Assembly (NCBI GenBank): GCA_003184365.1 | Contig: NKYR01000040.1 | Span: 240,409 to 304,408 of the forward strand | Direction of reading: 5' to 3' | Source of the DNA: Evernia prunastri | Lineage: Eukaryota > Ascomycota > Lecanoromycetes > Lecanorales > Parmeliaceae | DNA length: 64,000 nt | In this document: piece by piece, positions 10,533 through 20,333 of the stretch | Numbering within the stretch: the stretch's first letter is position 1 | Layout of the letters: each line of letters begins with the position of its first letter | Notes under the pieces: model-generated | The model's database searches: none | What the model was told of the DNA's origin: nothing | What the model saw: the letters and a program-made list of their open reading frames with translations, nothing else | Made by a program: the position numbers and the translations under genes

Positions 10533-11560
10533 GGGGATGGAATTTGGATGCTTTCGTTCAGGATTTCAGGTATGTGCTGTAAAATGAGGATCGTGTTGTA
10601 TCTCAAGACTCCCCCGGGCCAGTATTTGTAGGCCAGGGGAAATCAATTGTTGTTCTGACAGGTGGCTATGAGAAGGCTCGGAAGCTTATTTTGTTCAATC
10701 AGAGTCTGTGGATAGGTGGATATTGGATGTTGGTACATAAGCTTACTCTGCAATGCTGACTGCAGCAGCGGACTGCTGAGTAACATTCATTTCCGGGGCT
10801 GTGAGAGGAAATTTCTGGAGGGCAATATAATTGGATGTTGGTACTTGGTACTTGAGACTTGGTAGACATGCTGAACGAAGTACGGTATATCGGCTTAATC
10901 AAGGTTTGTTTCAGCAGGGAATACCGTTGATGTTGATGTATACCGAGGCCCCGGCTGATTGTTGATGGGGATTCTGGTGCCAAGACTGGGGCCAAGGAGC
11001 TAAGCCGAAGCGGTGCTGTAAGGCGACGTCAGACCATACTGAGCGTAGCGCCGATGTCGATAAAGTCTATCTGTAACCCAATCTCTATGCGAGTCACGCG
11101 AGTGATGCATCGATACCGTTGTAATGCATCATGCATGCAAGCCAATCTACTTTGGTTCCTAGCTCGGTAATTAATTGGTACTGTAGAAGCTGAAAAGTCC
11201 TAGTTTCAATTTCCGGATCACAACAATCAAGTCGATTTTCAAAGAACCCAAACGCGCCAAGGATTTTAGCAAGTATTGTATTGTCTTATTGTATCGTATT
11301 GTATTGGAGATCTAAACGTCATCATTTCCCCGAAAGCATCACTGACACTACCAAACTAATATGGACAAAAGTGGCAAACATGGCAAATCAATATCTCCAT
11401 CTCCTTCTTCCATTTCTCCTTGTCAGCGCCTCCTCCATTCCTCGAGACACTCACCAATATATATCACACAACTCCTCCAACTCCTCCCTACCTACCTTTG
11501 TCCCTTCTTCCATCCTTACCAAAGCAATATCCTCCCGCTGTCATCTTCACCATCCCTACC
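10533..11560. promoter_or_regulatory. Divergent intergenic region with short repeats
   Basis: This 1-kb gap lies between the starts of the tubby-like gene and the FAD oxidoreductase. TTGGATGTTGGTAC occurs twice (about 10722 and 10831), and ttggtac recurs next to the second copy. The stretch just before the oxidoreductase (11380-11560) is strongly CT-rich, as expected for a fungal core promoter and 5' UTR. Confidence 0.45.
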
Positions 11561-13294
11561 ATGTCTTCTGAAGGCTTGCTCAAAGATGGCAAGAAGAAGA
11601 AGGTCGTCATCGTTGGTGGAGGCGCTGCAGGAATGGTAACGACTCTCCTAAGCTCACATTCCACCCTCAGAGCCCAAGGCTAACCCGGCGTCAGTCCTGC
11701 GCTGCCACCCTCGCCCAGCATCCTGACAAATACAAAGTCACCATTGTCGAGCGCATGTCCGTCGTCGGCGGTCAAGCTACATCCATCTCTCTCGATAAGG
11801 ACAAATACGGTACCTCATGGATGAACGATGGCGTTCAAGGAGGATCTCCCGCCTTCAAGCATACCTTCAACTTTTTCAAGAAATATGGACATGAGCCGAA
11901 AGATGTCAGACTACAGGTTGCTTTCGGCCAAGGCAAGGATGGCTTCTGGACCAATTGCTTCCCCAGCAACCTCGTGGACCATTTCTCAGGCGACATCAAA
12001 AAGTTTGGCAGGGTCCTGAAGTTGATCAAGTGGACCATGCCGGTCTTGGGGATTGTACCTATCAGGATCATGCTACGCATGTTCTTTTTCAGCAAAGACT
12101 TTGGCGACAAGATGGTCTTTCCCCTTATTGCACTTTTCCTTGGAACCGGTACATTTCCTCTTCACCTCGATCTTCTGGCCACGCGAAGGCTAACATTGCA
12201 TAGGCAACCAAACGGCAAACGTCTCCTGCGCAATTCTCGAACGTCTCTTTGATGATCCCAACATGAAGCTTTGGGACTACGATCCAGAAACTCTCCTCCC
12301 TAATTTACCTCTTATGGTCACCTTCCCGCATCTCGAAAAGTTCTATGGGCAGTGGGCAGATGATTTGAAGTCTCAAGGCGTGGAGATACGTACAAATACA
12401 GACGTCACAGAGATCGTATCACGCTCGAAGAAGGGGGTTGTGCTCAAGACCGCGCCATTCGACCCCGAAAAGGGCAAGACGCAGTCCGGTCAAAGAGAGG
12501 GACGTCACACAGGCCCAGAATCTACAACGGAAACGTTTGACAACCTAGTCATGTGTGTCCTGGCTGACGATGCCAAAAAGTTGCTCGGCAGGACCGCCAC
12601 CTGGCGCGAGAAGTTCGTTCTGGGTGGCGCTCGCTTCTTCGACGATATCACCATCACCCACTCCGATTCCAAATACTTTCAGAAGAACTACGAGACACAC
12701 TTCAACCCCGAACTCTGCGCCAAGCCCAAGAATAAACAACAGGAAGAACAGATCGCCTTCGCTAAGAATGAGCAAAAGGGACAAGAAGGAGAGCCGGCAG
12801 GGTATAGACCGATGTACTATACACACTCTTACCCCGAAGATATGAAAAAGATTGAGATGGCATTCGATTGCACAAACTACCAGCACCAATTCCGCATGGA
12901 CCATGATGCGGATAAAGCACCCATACCGTACGACAACCACGTCTTCCAATCCATCTTCCTCGATAAGACCCACTCCGATCTCTGGACTATTGACGAAATT
13001 GACGAGTCCAAGATCATCGAGCGCAAATGGTGGCATCAGCTCGGTCACCGCTGGCAGCATTATGTGCGCGTCGTGCCCGGTATGATGTTCATCAACGGGA
13101 AGAACAATACCTTTTTCGCAGGCAGTTGGACGCTGGTCAACATGCATGAGATGGCGTGTGTTAGCGGTATCGCAGCGGCGTACAGACTCGGGGCGGATTA
13201 TGAGAAGTTTGACGATTTTGCGGAGGACCTGTTCAAGAAGTACCTCTGGATCAGTCATGGGGTGCGGTATAAGGGGGGGAAGAAGGTGCAGTAA
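11561..13294 (+). CDS. FAD-dependent oxidoreductase (amine oxidase/phytoene desaturase superfamily)
   Basis: Three exons: 11561-11635, 11695-12148 and 12204-13294, with GTAACG..CAG and GTACAT..TAG introns and correct phase, giving 539 residues. The N-terminal Rossmann dinucleotide motif VVIVGGGAAGMSCAATLA (about residues 13-30) is followed by VTIVERMSVVGGQATSI, the conserved E plus the GG motif for FAD. Intron 1 splits this motif, so the unspliced frame breaks in it. The middle region resembles the substrate-binding domain of large flavin oxidases. The C-terminus reads FFAGSWTLVNMHEMACVSG, the usual second FAD-contact motif (about residues 482-500). No secretion signal or membrane anchor. The flavoprotein assignment is strong; the substrate is unknown. 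No clustered biosynthetic genes lie nearby, so a secondary-metabolism role is not supported. Confidence 0.85.
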
Positions 13295-14287
13295 GGGTCC
13301 GTGAGTATCAGATTTGGATGAGCGTCGAAACTGTTTAGTCGTCAAGCATTGCATTCTACGCGCAATATTCTGCAAGTTTTTGCCATATACCAACCAACCC
13401 ATCTCACCACCACATCTGTTTGAGGTTGATCCCAACGCGAGTTGAAGAAAAGCCTCTTGGCCAAGGCCAATCCCAATTGAAGATCCAGGAAGCAAGAAAA
13501 TGCAACCCCCAAACAGCCCACCCCGTCTCCACCCCCCCAATATATTACTATTACAGCCCACCCCTACCCAACCCAGACTCTGCGGCCCGTCACTGCTAAT
13601 GTTGCAGCGCTTCCCGTATCATGCCAGGTGAGAGATGACTTCGGTAAGATGTTACCCCTCGAAGTCGGGGATGTGATCTAATGTTTTTGTAATGAGGACG
13701 TTTGTTAGAAGATGTAACGGATGGAATATGACTTGAGAAGTGTGGTGTGCTATGACGAAGAGCGGAGAATAATCAAGAAACATGCTCTATTTGAACGAGC
13801 GCTCTTCGCTTAGTTCTCAGTCAGCACGTCTCCTGTCGAAATTCATCAACTTCGGGACGTAGACACGCCCATCCATCTCGGAAATGACCGACAATACCAC
13901 ACAATTCCTCCTAACTCAGAAAACCGATCAAGCAGCGACGATACGGCTGATCATATACCCCATTCAATTCCACTTTTCAAGTGAAAGCTGTGTTTAGAGC
14001 CTGAGAGTGCCCTCGCTATTATCCAATAGAAGACTCGAACGTCCAACCCGACTTCAACACTGCGCGAGGGCCAAGTGCGGTACGAGTAACGCAATTCCTG
14101 TGCAGTCAACACCACTGGAATCACGCGCACACGCTTGCACTAACAACAGTTTATCCCTGATTTCCGGCTTTCCAAACCGTCAAAGACTACAAAGTTCCAC
14201 ATACCAGAGCTATCAAACGCACCCCACTCAACCATTCCCTCCCTCTCGCCGCCGGACGCTACCCCCCACCCAAAAAAGACCGTCATC
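13295..14287. other. Intergenic, no gene supported
   Basis: Holds the 3' UTR of the oxidoreductase and the promoter of the RING gene. The last 100 bases before 14288 are CT/AC-rich, typical of a fungal 5' UTR. The long antisense ORF reaching to 13561 is a shadow of the oxidoreductase exon. Confidence 0.45.
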
Positions 14288-15352
14288 ATGCCCCTCTCCC
14301 CAACCACCGCATCCGAGCTAAAACGTACAACCGCCCACTTCGACTTCCTCCTCACCGCCTCCAGCATCAAGATCGAGAACCTTCCCCCAGACTCGCGCCT
14401 CTGCGTCATCTGCCTCTCGCCCTTCGACAACGGCCCCTGGAAGCCCGGAAGCACCGTGAACCGCCCCGTTCAGCTCCAGCCCTGCGGCCACGTCTTCGGC
14501 CTCTCCTGCCTCGCGCGCCTCGTCTTCACGTCCGACTTCGCCAACCGCTGCCCGCTCTGCCGCGCGCCCGTCGTGCCGGCGTCCTTCGGGCGGAACCCGA
14601 GCGCGCAGAGCTGGAAGGCCGCCGTCGTCCCGCTGCTCAGGCTCGTCATGATGTTCGGCGGCGACGACGGCGGGTCGGCGGGGGGGTTTTCGAAGCAGAA
14701 GGCGCTCGGGGTGCTGCAGAACGTGCTGGAGAAGGAAGGGCTGCTGGCGTCGGGCGAGGCGGGGACGACGACGACGACGATGCCGCCGGGCGGGAAGCAC
14801 TGGCACCGCGTCATGGTGCTGTACGACGAGTTTCTGACCCAGTTCTGCGAACGGGCGGCGGGGGATGTGGACCGCGTCACGGCCGCGGATGCACGGGCGG
14901 ACGGCATTTTGGACTTGATGGTGCAACGAGAAACATCGCTGCGGCGGCTCGAGGAAGTGCACGATGCGGTCGCGCGGGCCCAAGACGCGGCCCAGTCGGA
15001 GGCGGAGAGGAGGGCGCGGGACGCGGAGCGGGCGCTCGAGGAGGCGAGGCGGGAACTGGCGGAGGCGAAAGGGGAGTTGGAGGATGTCCGGGGCGAGTTG
15101 CGGTACGTCCGGGGCGAGTGGAAGGAGATCGAACGGGCGCTCGAGGACATCAATGTGAGACTGGACACGGCGGACAACGCGGGTCGGAGGGAATTAGAGG
15201 CTGCGCGGGCGGAAGCGGGCGCGATGACGGAGCGGGCGAGGGGGAAGGAGTCCGAGGGGAGGATCGGGTCGCTCGAGGCGAAGAAGGCCGTGCTGCTCGG
15301 GCTATTATGTGCGCTGGCACTGGCGGTCGCGTTGGCGTGGACGTATCTCTAG
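14288..15352 (+). CDS. Tail-anchored RING-finger protein (probable E3 ubiquitin ligase), 354 aa
   Basis: Intronless. A RING-type zinc module occupies about residues 39-90: CVICLSPF, then CGHVFGLSCL, then CPLCRAP, giving the C-x2-C...C-x-H-x4-C...C-x2-C spacing. A variable middle region follows. Residues about 235-325 form a long Glu/Arg/Ala coiled coil (RRARDAERALEEARRELAEA and the repeat GELEDVRGELRYVRGEW). The last about 20 residues are a single hydrophobic segment (AVLLGLLCALALAVALAWTY) ending at the C-terminus, the layout of a tail-anchored protein with the RING facing the cytosol. An ER or mitochondrial outer-membrane E3 ligase is the natural inference. Coding sequence is very GC-rich at third positions, which creates long antisense shadow ORFs. 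Confidence 0.85.
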   Translation: MPLSPTTASELKRTTAHFDFLLTASSIKIENLPPDSRLCVICLSPFDNGPWKPGSTVNRPVQLQPCGHVFGLSCLARLVFTSDFANRCPLCRAPVVPASFGRNPSAQSWKAAVVPLLRLVMMFGGDDGGSAGGFSKQKALGVLQNVLEKEGLLASGEAGTTTTTMPPGGKHWHRVMVLYDEFLTQFCERAAGDVDRVTAADARADGILDLMVQRETSLRRLEEVHDAVARAQDAAQSEAERRARDAERALEEARRELAEAKGELEDVRGELRYVRGEWKEIERALEDINVRLDTADNAGRRELEAARAEAGAMTERARGKESEGRIGSLEAKKAVLLGLLCALALAVALAWTYL

Positions 15353-16551
15353 GTTAGGGTACGGTACGTCTCACAACTAATTTAAGAACTCCAGGCCAAA
15401 AACAAAAAAACAGACTCAAAGAACCAATCCATCCAACTCCCTCATTCTACACCCCCAAGCGGTCCTGGATACGCCTAACCCCCCCCCCCCCACAAACCCA
15501 CGACATCAGAATCCCCGACCATAGCAAATCCCCTCCCTCCCCTGCTGAACCAAACTCGTCACGTCAAACCGCCGTCGACATGACTTACCCGTACTAACCT
15601 CGTCTTTCACCTCGATCGAATCGCCAGCTCGAGAGACAACAAGCACCACAGCGCCCCGCCGCCGCGCTCTTATCAACTTCCCCCCTCGCCCCCGAACTCC
15701 ACGACTAGATCTGGTTCCACGTCCCTGAGAGAAGCCAAGTCTTCTGCACTTTTTCCCTCTGCTTCGCTACCCCAATGGCGTGGAAGGCGGCATCCAAGGT
15801 CCCGCGGATCTCGTAATCCGCTGCGTCTTGGGAACCCAGGGCGCCCGGTCGTTTTCAAGTGTGACGATTCTTGCGTTTGGCGTCTGCTTCGGTCTGCAGA
15901 GCGAGCTGTCAGCTTTGGGCGGTGAAGGGAGGCACGGGGGGGATGACGAGCGTGGAAATGGGAGTGCGGGCGGGGCGCCAGTTGAGGGGGTATGGATGGA
16001 GCAGGTGTATCTTAAAGTCAGGAGTTGCAGTGGATCTTTCTATGATTACGTATACACATGCGCCCGCAGATTTTCCCTTTTCGTAATGATGTCTAAGTAA
16101 TATGTCGCCGCGTTCGAAGGTACGTTTATAGCCACCACGCGAAAAGATGAATCTTTGCAAAGTCTCGTTGATAAGAGTTCACTGGGAAAATGCGAGTTCT
16201 TGGAAAAATTCTATCTACTGTGACTCGCTTGGTAAAGGTAGACACGTAGAATAAACTATGATACTACAACACGCCTGGGTCCACTCATCTTTACAATCGC
16301 CTAAAAATAAAATATCCCTGTCGAGGTATAATAAAAGTGAGAACTGAAGACAAGGGAGTCGACTTTTCCCATACGCAAATCTGAATTCCGACCTCAGCTC
16401 TATATCACTGTCGATCGATTCCAATACTGACATTCCTCAAAGTGCGCAGCGTCCACTTTCCCACGCAGTCATCAGAAGCATACCGTACTTATCCGTGACC
16501 GATAGACCTGCCAACAACATCATCGTCAGGAAGTCGTTGCTCCTACCGACC
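15353..16551. other. Intergenic with poly-C tract
   Basis: No gene supported. A 14-base C run lies at about 15479-15492. Small ORFs at 15673-16160 have no recognisable features. Confidence 0.45.
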
Positions 16552-16621
16552 TATCCCATCCCATCGTCTGGCGCCTGGGGTGCACAAATGCTTGGCATCC
16601 CCCACCATAAATCTATGTACA

Positions 16622-17893
16622 TGGAATAGCAGCTATATGCTCCTTCCAACACGCAATATGATTACATATATGAATATCACATAGTTTACATCCATGATAA
16701 CTCCTTGGGGCTCGCTGTCGCGGTTTTCTTTTGTCTAAATCTCGTGGTCTGACGGTGTTTTGTGACAATTCCAACAATGGCTTTCTGGGCTGAGACTTCA
16801 ATGACTCTACCACCTTTCTCCCAGCATATAAGCATGAGACGCATGTTTTGATGTTGCCCTCCATACGTTCTAGTAGGCCATGGTCACGGCCAGCTGCTGG
16901 ATGTACTCGTACTGACAGAGATTCTTTGATACTGGGACATCTTCCAGTAAGTCGCTCAGAATGCTCGAATAATTGACATGCAAGTCTCACACGGAATTCT
17001 CGCTGACTGTAATAAGTTCCAGGCGTACAACGATGTATCTTATAGACATTGACGATGGCGGTGTCCAAGAGAAAATGCCATAGAGGCTTTCAACTTTTGT
17101 AATGTACTCGTTGTGTGGTGTAATAACATCGCAATTGATCAGCATTATCTACCCCATTCATATAATAATTATACATATCAATGAAATCGGGGATAGACAG
17201 CTCTTTTCGGGCCTGTTCTTTAAATATGGCACGAGAAGTACGTGCATTTGTGGCTGTTTTTGCTGGACGACGGCGGAGACGATTAATTGTTTTCCTACCA
17301 TTCGAGACAGTGATCATGAACAACACCACATTTTGATCTTTCCAGCCAAATTCCAAGACCTTCCCATCCTCTGATAGACTTCCATAGAGCTTACCCCAGT
17401 CCAAAGCTGCATTCCACTTGATTCTAAGCTCCGAAAGTCTGGAATCTAGCCCTCGATTGAGCTCTTTATGCTCTCGTTGTGCCTTGATACCTTCTTTAGC
17501 CTCCAAATCCTCTCGTCTAGTTGTTGTAATACGCACAGTTCCAGCTGCTCCGAATCCTTCAATATCAAGCTGTGAGAACAATCTAGCTGACGAGAATAGA
17601 TTGTCAAGCCATACAATATGAGAATAATCCTTGACAATACCCTCTTGAGTTAACAANCATGAGACGCATGTTTTGATGTTGCCCTCCATACGTTCTAGTA
17701 GGCCATGGTCACGGCCAGCTGCTGGATGTACTCGTACTGACAGAGATTCTTTGATACTGGGACATCTTCCAGTAAGTCGCTCAGAATGCTCGAATAATTG
17801 ACATGCAAGTCTCACACGGAATTCTCGCTGACTGTAATAAGTTCCAGGCGTACAACGATGTATCTTATAGACATTGACGATGGCGGTGTCCAA
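16622..17893 (-). pseudogene. piggyBac transposase C-terminal part, repeated copy
   Basis: Partial copy containing the third catalytic region (YYMNGVDNADQLR), then a TGA in place of the usual Trp after RVHYKS. It continues as the C-terminal Cys-rich domain: CVSC, then GCKLCDIHICNHIACWKEHI, a zinc-binding-like C-x2-C...C-x2-C-x4-C-x4-C pattern ending near 16625. The upstream half breaks at the unknown base at 17657. Compared with the fuller copy it differs at about eight positions, several C/T or G/A. Confidence 0.75.
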
Positions 17894-17914
17894 GAGAAAA
17901 TGCCATAGAGGCTT

Positions 17915-19303
17915 TCAACTTTTGTAATGTACTCGTTGTGTGGTGTAATAACATCGCAATTGATCAGCATTATCTACCCCATTCATATAATAATTATACA
18001 TATCAATGAACTCGGGGATAGACAGCTCTTTTCGGGTCTGTTCTTCAAACATGGCACGAGAAGTACGTGCATTTGTGGCTGTTTTTGCTGGACGACGGCG
18101 GAGACGATTAATTGTTTTCCTACCATTCGAGACAGTGATCATGAACAACACCACATTTTGGTCTTTCCAGCCAAATTCCAAGACCTTCCCATCCTCTGAT
18201 AGACTTCCATAGAGCTTACCCCAGTTCAAAGCTGCATTCCACTTGATTCTAAGCTCCGAAAGTCTGGAATCTAGCCCTCGATTGAGCTCTTTATGCTCTC
18301 GTTGTGCCTTGATACCTTCTTTAGCCTCCAAATCCTCTCGTCTAGTTGTTGTAATACGCACAGTTTCAGCTGCTCCGAATCCTTCAATATCAAGCTGTGA
18401 GAACAATCTAGCTGACGAGAATAGATTGTCAAGCCATACAACATGAGAATAATCCTTGACAATACCCTCTTGAGTTAACAAGTCTAGAACTACAGCCTGT
18501 GTTCTATTGAATCCCAAGTCGTCTGTCCAGAAATCATCGAGATCGTAAGGTCCTTCGTCCTTTCTTTGGCCCTTGGAATAATACATCCAGTCTAATACAT
18601 AGCCCTGATTGGCTAAAACCCAGATCTTGAAGCCTTCCGGGGTAGGTTTGCTGGGAATATTGACAATCTCTTTGGCACGTCCCATGAACCGTTGAATTGT
18701 CTCATCTACAGCTAGATGTGTGCCTGTTTTCCAGTACTTCTTGAAGGCCTGACGAAGCGTGTCACTGAGTGGTTCGAGTTTCTCAAATGTAATCTCTTTC
18801 TGGCCTGGGGACAGTGGCTTGCATACATGAAAGAACCTGTCTATTTGTTGCCATCTTTTCAGACTAATATGCTTAGAAACCTGCTCATGAACGGGCCCTT
18901 TCAGAGGATCAATGTTCCAGAAATCAGGAATGCTTGATTCCACATCAAGGCCCATCCAAATAGACACTCCCAAATAGGCTCGGATCTCTTTGACTGTGGT
19001 AGAAAACCAAGTGCGCGTCTCAGGTTTTTCAGGCCCAGGGTAAAGAAAAGCATACTCATTCGTATGTTGTACAAGGGTTTTCAAAGAATCTTCATCATAG
19101 AATAGGCTGATGATTGCATAAGGATCGTCTGGAGCAATGGTATTTGGTAGCTGACCCTGACCACACGTGTAGGGCTTGGTGATTTTTAATGGAGTGTATT
19201 TAGGTAGTGGCCATGGCTTAGGAGGAAGTCCTTTTGGAGTCTTTGTGGACTTTGGATCTTTCTTCACATGATCCAGATCATTTGACACCTTATTACGAGG
19301 CAT
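17915..19303 (-). pseudogene. piggyBac transposase (DDE_Tnp_1_7), ends at an in-frame stop
   Basis: 462-residue frame starting MPRNKVSNDLDHVKK. Catalytic carboxylates of the piggyBac DDD domain are visible: D in HLAVDETIQRF (about residue 206), D in HVVWLDNLFSS (about 284) and D in YYMNGVDNADQLR (about 445). The frame stops at TGA immediately after RVHYKS. The frame past that codon reads KPLWHFLLDTAIVN, matching the normal continuation, so the stop lies inside the transposase and replaces a codon that is Trp (TGG) in typical members. TGG to TGA is a G-to-A change, compatible with RIP. The Cys-rich C-terminal domain is thus severed. The protein would lack DNA-end binding and is probably inactive. 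Confidence 0.85.
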
Positions 19304-19352
19304 GGTATTGTTTTATGGCTATTTGGCTCATGGTAGGAGCTTGGTGGACGCG

Positions 19353-19994
19353 TTATTTTGGTGGTTGCGCGGCTCTAGGGTTAAGCCCCTGATTTGTGCA
19401 CCCTGCCAGACGATGGGATAANCAGTACTTCTTGAAGGCCTGACGAAGCGTGTCACTGAGTGGTTCGAGTTTCTCAAATGTAATCTCTTTCTGGCCTGGG
19501 GACAGTGGCTTGGATACATGAAAGAACCTGTCTATTTGTTGCCATCTTTTCAGACTAATATGCTTAGAAACCTGCTCATGAACGGGCCCTTTCAGAGGAT
19601 CAATGTTCCAGAAATCAGGAATGCTTGATTCCACATGAAGGCCCATCCAAATAGACACTCCCAAATAGGCTCGGATCTCTTTGACTGTGGTAGAAAATCA
19701 AGTGCGCGTCTCAGGTTTTTCAGGCCCAGGGTAAAGAAAAGCATACTCATTCGTATGTTGTACAAGGGTTTTCAAAGAATCTTCATCATAGAATAGGCTG
19801 AAGATTGCATAAGGATCGTCTGGAGCAATGGTATTTGGTAGCTGACCCTGACCACACGTGTAGGGCTTGGTGATTTTTAATGGAGTGTATTTAGGTAGTG
19901 GCCATGGCTTAGGAGGAAGTCCTTTTGGAGTCTTTGTGGACTTTGGATCTTTCTTCACATGATCCAGATCATTTGACACCTTATTACGAGGCAT
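19353..19994 (-). pseudogene. piggyBac transposase N-terminal fragment, repeated copy
   Basis: Near-duplicate of the N-terminal third of the transposase (18732-19303 in the fuller copy) with about five substitutions. One makes a stop: the Trp codon in TRTWFSTT becomes TGA near 19698, again G-to-A. The fragment ends at the unknown base at 19422 and then runs into the transposon-end sequence in the wrong frame. Confidence 0.75.
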
Positions 19995-20112
19995 GGTATT
20001 GTTTTATGGCTATTTGGCTCATGGTAGGAGCCTGGTGGACGCGTTATTTTGGTGGTTGCGCGGCTCTAGGGTTAAGCCCCTGATTTGTGCACCCTGCCAG
20101 ACGATGGGATAA

Positions 20113-20333
20113 GCCATTTCACACCAAAGAAGGCTACGAATCCCACACTCTGCCATGGTATCTTCTAATAGAAAAAGTCTTTCGTTGGAAAATCTTTGCT
20201 AGTATAATCTTATACGAGCTGTGAATACATCATGATTCGCTTCACTACTATACACATATTGCTTCCGACCCGAACAACAGGTCACGCCTCGAAATAACCA
20301 TGATGTAAACCACATCACCCAAGATCCTCCGTG
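20113..20333. other. Short spacer between transposon and kinase gene
   Basis: A 220-bp flank containing the 3' UTR of the kinase-like gene. The transposon right end sits close to that gene's stop codon, so the insertion could affect its transcript end. Confidence 0.4.

Larger units (their letters stand above)
16552..20112 (-). mobile_element. piggyBac-type DNA transposon, with assembly-duplicated segments
   Basis: Terminal inverted repeats are visible: the left end (16552-16589) reads TATCCCATC..GTCTGGC..GGGTGCACAAAT. The reverse complement of the right end (20083-20112) reads TTATCCCATCGTCTGGC followed by AGGGTGCACAAAT. The left end has an extra CCCAT and a few inserted bases. I see no clean TTAA duplication. 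The interior holds piggyBac transposase. Two single unknown bases, at 17657 and 19422, mark joins: 16833-17656 is repeated as 17658-18481, and 18732-19421 as 19423-20112, with about 1% mismatch. Removing both repeats leaves about 2.0 kb, a normal element size. The arrangement is most simply an assembly join of diverged copies rather than real nesting. Confidence 0.85.

Noticed and set aside
12545..13561. 338-codon minus-strand ORF opposite the FAD oxidoreductase
   Set aside because: It is the antisense of a confidently assigned exon; its composition is a shadow of that frame.
14318..15177. Two long minus-strand ORFs (221 and 235 codons) opposite the RING gene
   Set aside because: Produced by the GC-rich third positions of the RING coding sequence; Arg/Ser-rich low-complexity, with no motif.
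16552..20112. Interpretation as a true tandem array of nested piggyBac copies
   Set aside because: Each duplication starts immediately after a lone unknown base and neither has its own terminal repeats at the junction, so an assembly join is simpler.
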